Of a stretch of 6,692 nt of DNA, positions 6,241 to 6,692 are shown in pieces. Source of the stretch: Ruminococcus sp. (GTDB lineage: Bacteria > Bacillota > Clostridia > Oscillospirales > Ruminococcaceae); the NCBI GenBank assembly GCA_014799675.1, contig JAAVHM010000045.1:3465-10156 (forward strand), read 5' to 3'. Each line of letters starts with the position of its first letter. Position 1 is the first letter of the stretch. The notes under the pieces were generated by a model. That model saw only the letters and a program-made list of their open reading frames with translations, was not told the DNA's origin and ran no database searches. A program made the translations under genes and the position numbers.

Positions 6241-6692
6241 TGTACGGACAAGACGTTAAGATGTATACCGTTATTCTTGATAATGAAAACTCCGATTTGC
6301 TTCGGGATTTCTCATGCGGAAACGACTATATTGACGGCTATGTGTCTGAAACGGGCGCATATGATTTTACGGCTGTTACTAAAATGGTGCTGAATTCTGA
6401 CAACAATGAGGTTATTTGCGTGTACTCTCTTTGCTGTTCAAGTTTTCTTATATCTTCCAATAAAAAGCTTCACCCGCATCCTGCTGTTGAAATAAAAATA
6501 TTTGCTGTAAATAAAGATTATCAAGATATGAAGTATTCGGAAAACCCTGACGAGGGGTGTTTAAGTAATTTCATTCTTAATAAAATAATCGGGGAAATAT
6601 TTGAGTTTACCGATGATATATGCGGCGCAAATATCATTTTATTATACTCTACTGAAGAAGGCTATGATTTTTATAAAAAGAATGGCTTTAAA
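6240..6692 (+). CDS. GNAT-fold N-acetyltransferase, possible toxin of a TA pair (3' end outside window)
   Basis: An open frame of 151 codons from ATG 6240, still open at the window end; probably only the C-terminal strand or two are missing. The architecture fits the GNAT acetyltransferases: FSCGNDYIDGYV near residues 24-35, a strand EVICVYSLCC, the core HPAVEIKIFAVNKDYQ (about 79-94), a long helix, and the terminal GANIILLYS then YDFYKKNGF (about 127-150). The CGN..ID opening with the late FYKKNGF block resembles GNAT toxins such as TacT or AtaT, which acetylate aminoacyl-tRNA. However, the acetyl-CoA loop R/Q-x-x-G-x-G/A after the core strand is not canonical: YQ is followed by DMKYSENPDEGCLSN. 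An internal ATG at 6261 has no clear ribosome binding site, so the coupled start is preferred. It could instead be an ordinary metabolic GNAT. Confidence 0.75.
   Translation, partial: MYGQDVKMYTVILDNENSDLLRDFSCGNDYIDGYVSETGAYDFTAVTKMVLNSDNNEVICVYSLCCSSFLISSNKKLHPHPAVEIKIFAVNKDYQDMKYSENPDEGCLSNFILNKIIGEIFEFTDDICGANIILLYSTEEGYDFYKKNGFK

Noticed and set aside
6024..6251. A 75-aa very hydrophobic frame on the - strand, looking like a small membrane toxin
   Set aside because: It is the complement of the Lys/Glu-rich small gene and its leader; complements of AAA/GAA-rich coding sequence read as Phe/Leu/Ser. No ribosome binding site or promoter was noticed for it.
4357..6692. Looked for CRISPR repeats, insertion-sequence ends, an integrase and a repeated tRNA 3' end
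   Set aside because: None were found in the window.

Overview
The window looks like a chromosomal segment of a low-to-moderate GC Gram-positive anaerobe, most likely a clostridial or Ruminococcus-like Firmicute. The signs are strong AGGAG-type ribosome binding sites, consensus sigma-A promoters with extended -10 boxes, TTG starts, and a clostridial-type FeoB. The assignment rests on protein style and signals, not on a search.

Left part (1-1892, + strand): three closely packed genes run the same way. They are the 3' end of an unidentified gene with a possible BspA-like leucine-rich-repeat tail, a small membrane protein of the DUF1624/HGSNAT-like acyltransferase group, and rsmA (ksgA), the 16S rRNA adenine dimethyltransferase. 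The first pair overlaps by one base and the second gap is 16 nt, so they are probably co-transcribed.

Middle (1935-4356): feoB, the GTP-dependent ferrous iron transporter, lies on the - strand, convergent with rsmA. No feoA is next to it within the window. Its most likely start is a TTG three codons inside the longest ORF. Divergent from feoB, a consensus-like promoter precedes a complete tRNA-Pro(CGG) with encoded CCA.

Right part (4357-6692): by eye this side is more AT-rich and looks accessory. A roughly 400 nt gene-poor stretch holds a large hairpin whose T-tract faces the - strand. It is followed by a 349-aa protein that reads as a fusion of an inorganic-pyrophosphatase-like domain and a histidine-phosphatase domain with an altered RHG motif. 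That gene ends at a good intrinsic terminator.

The most interesting unit is the last one (5961-6692). A near-perfect sigma-A promoter carries a 14-bp palindrome between its -35 and -10. A short 5' leader can fold to cover the Shine-Dalgarno sequence. Then come a 60-aa Lys/Glu-rich protein and, overlapping by one base (TAATG), a GNAT-fold acetyltransferase cut by the window end. The layout resembles an autoregulated type II toxin-antitoxin operon with a GNAT toxin, but the small protein has no recognisable ribbon-helix-helix domain and the GNAT lacks a canonical acetyl-CoA loop. This is a hypothesis from layout and motifs only.
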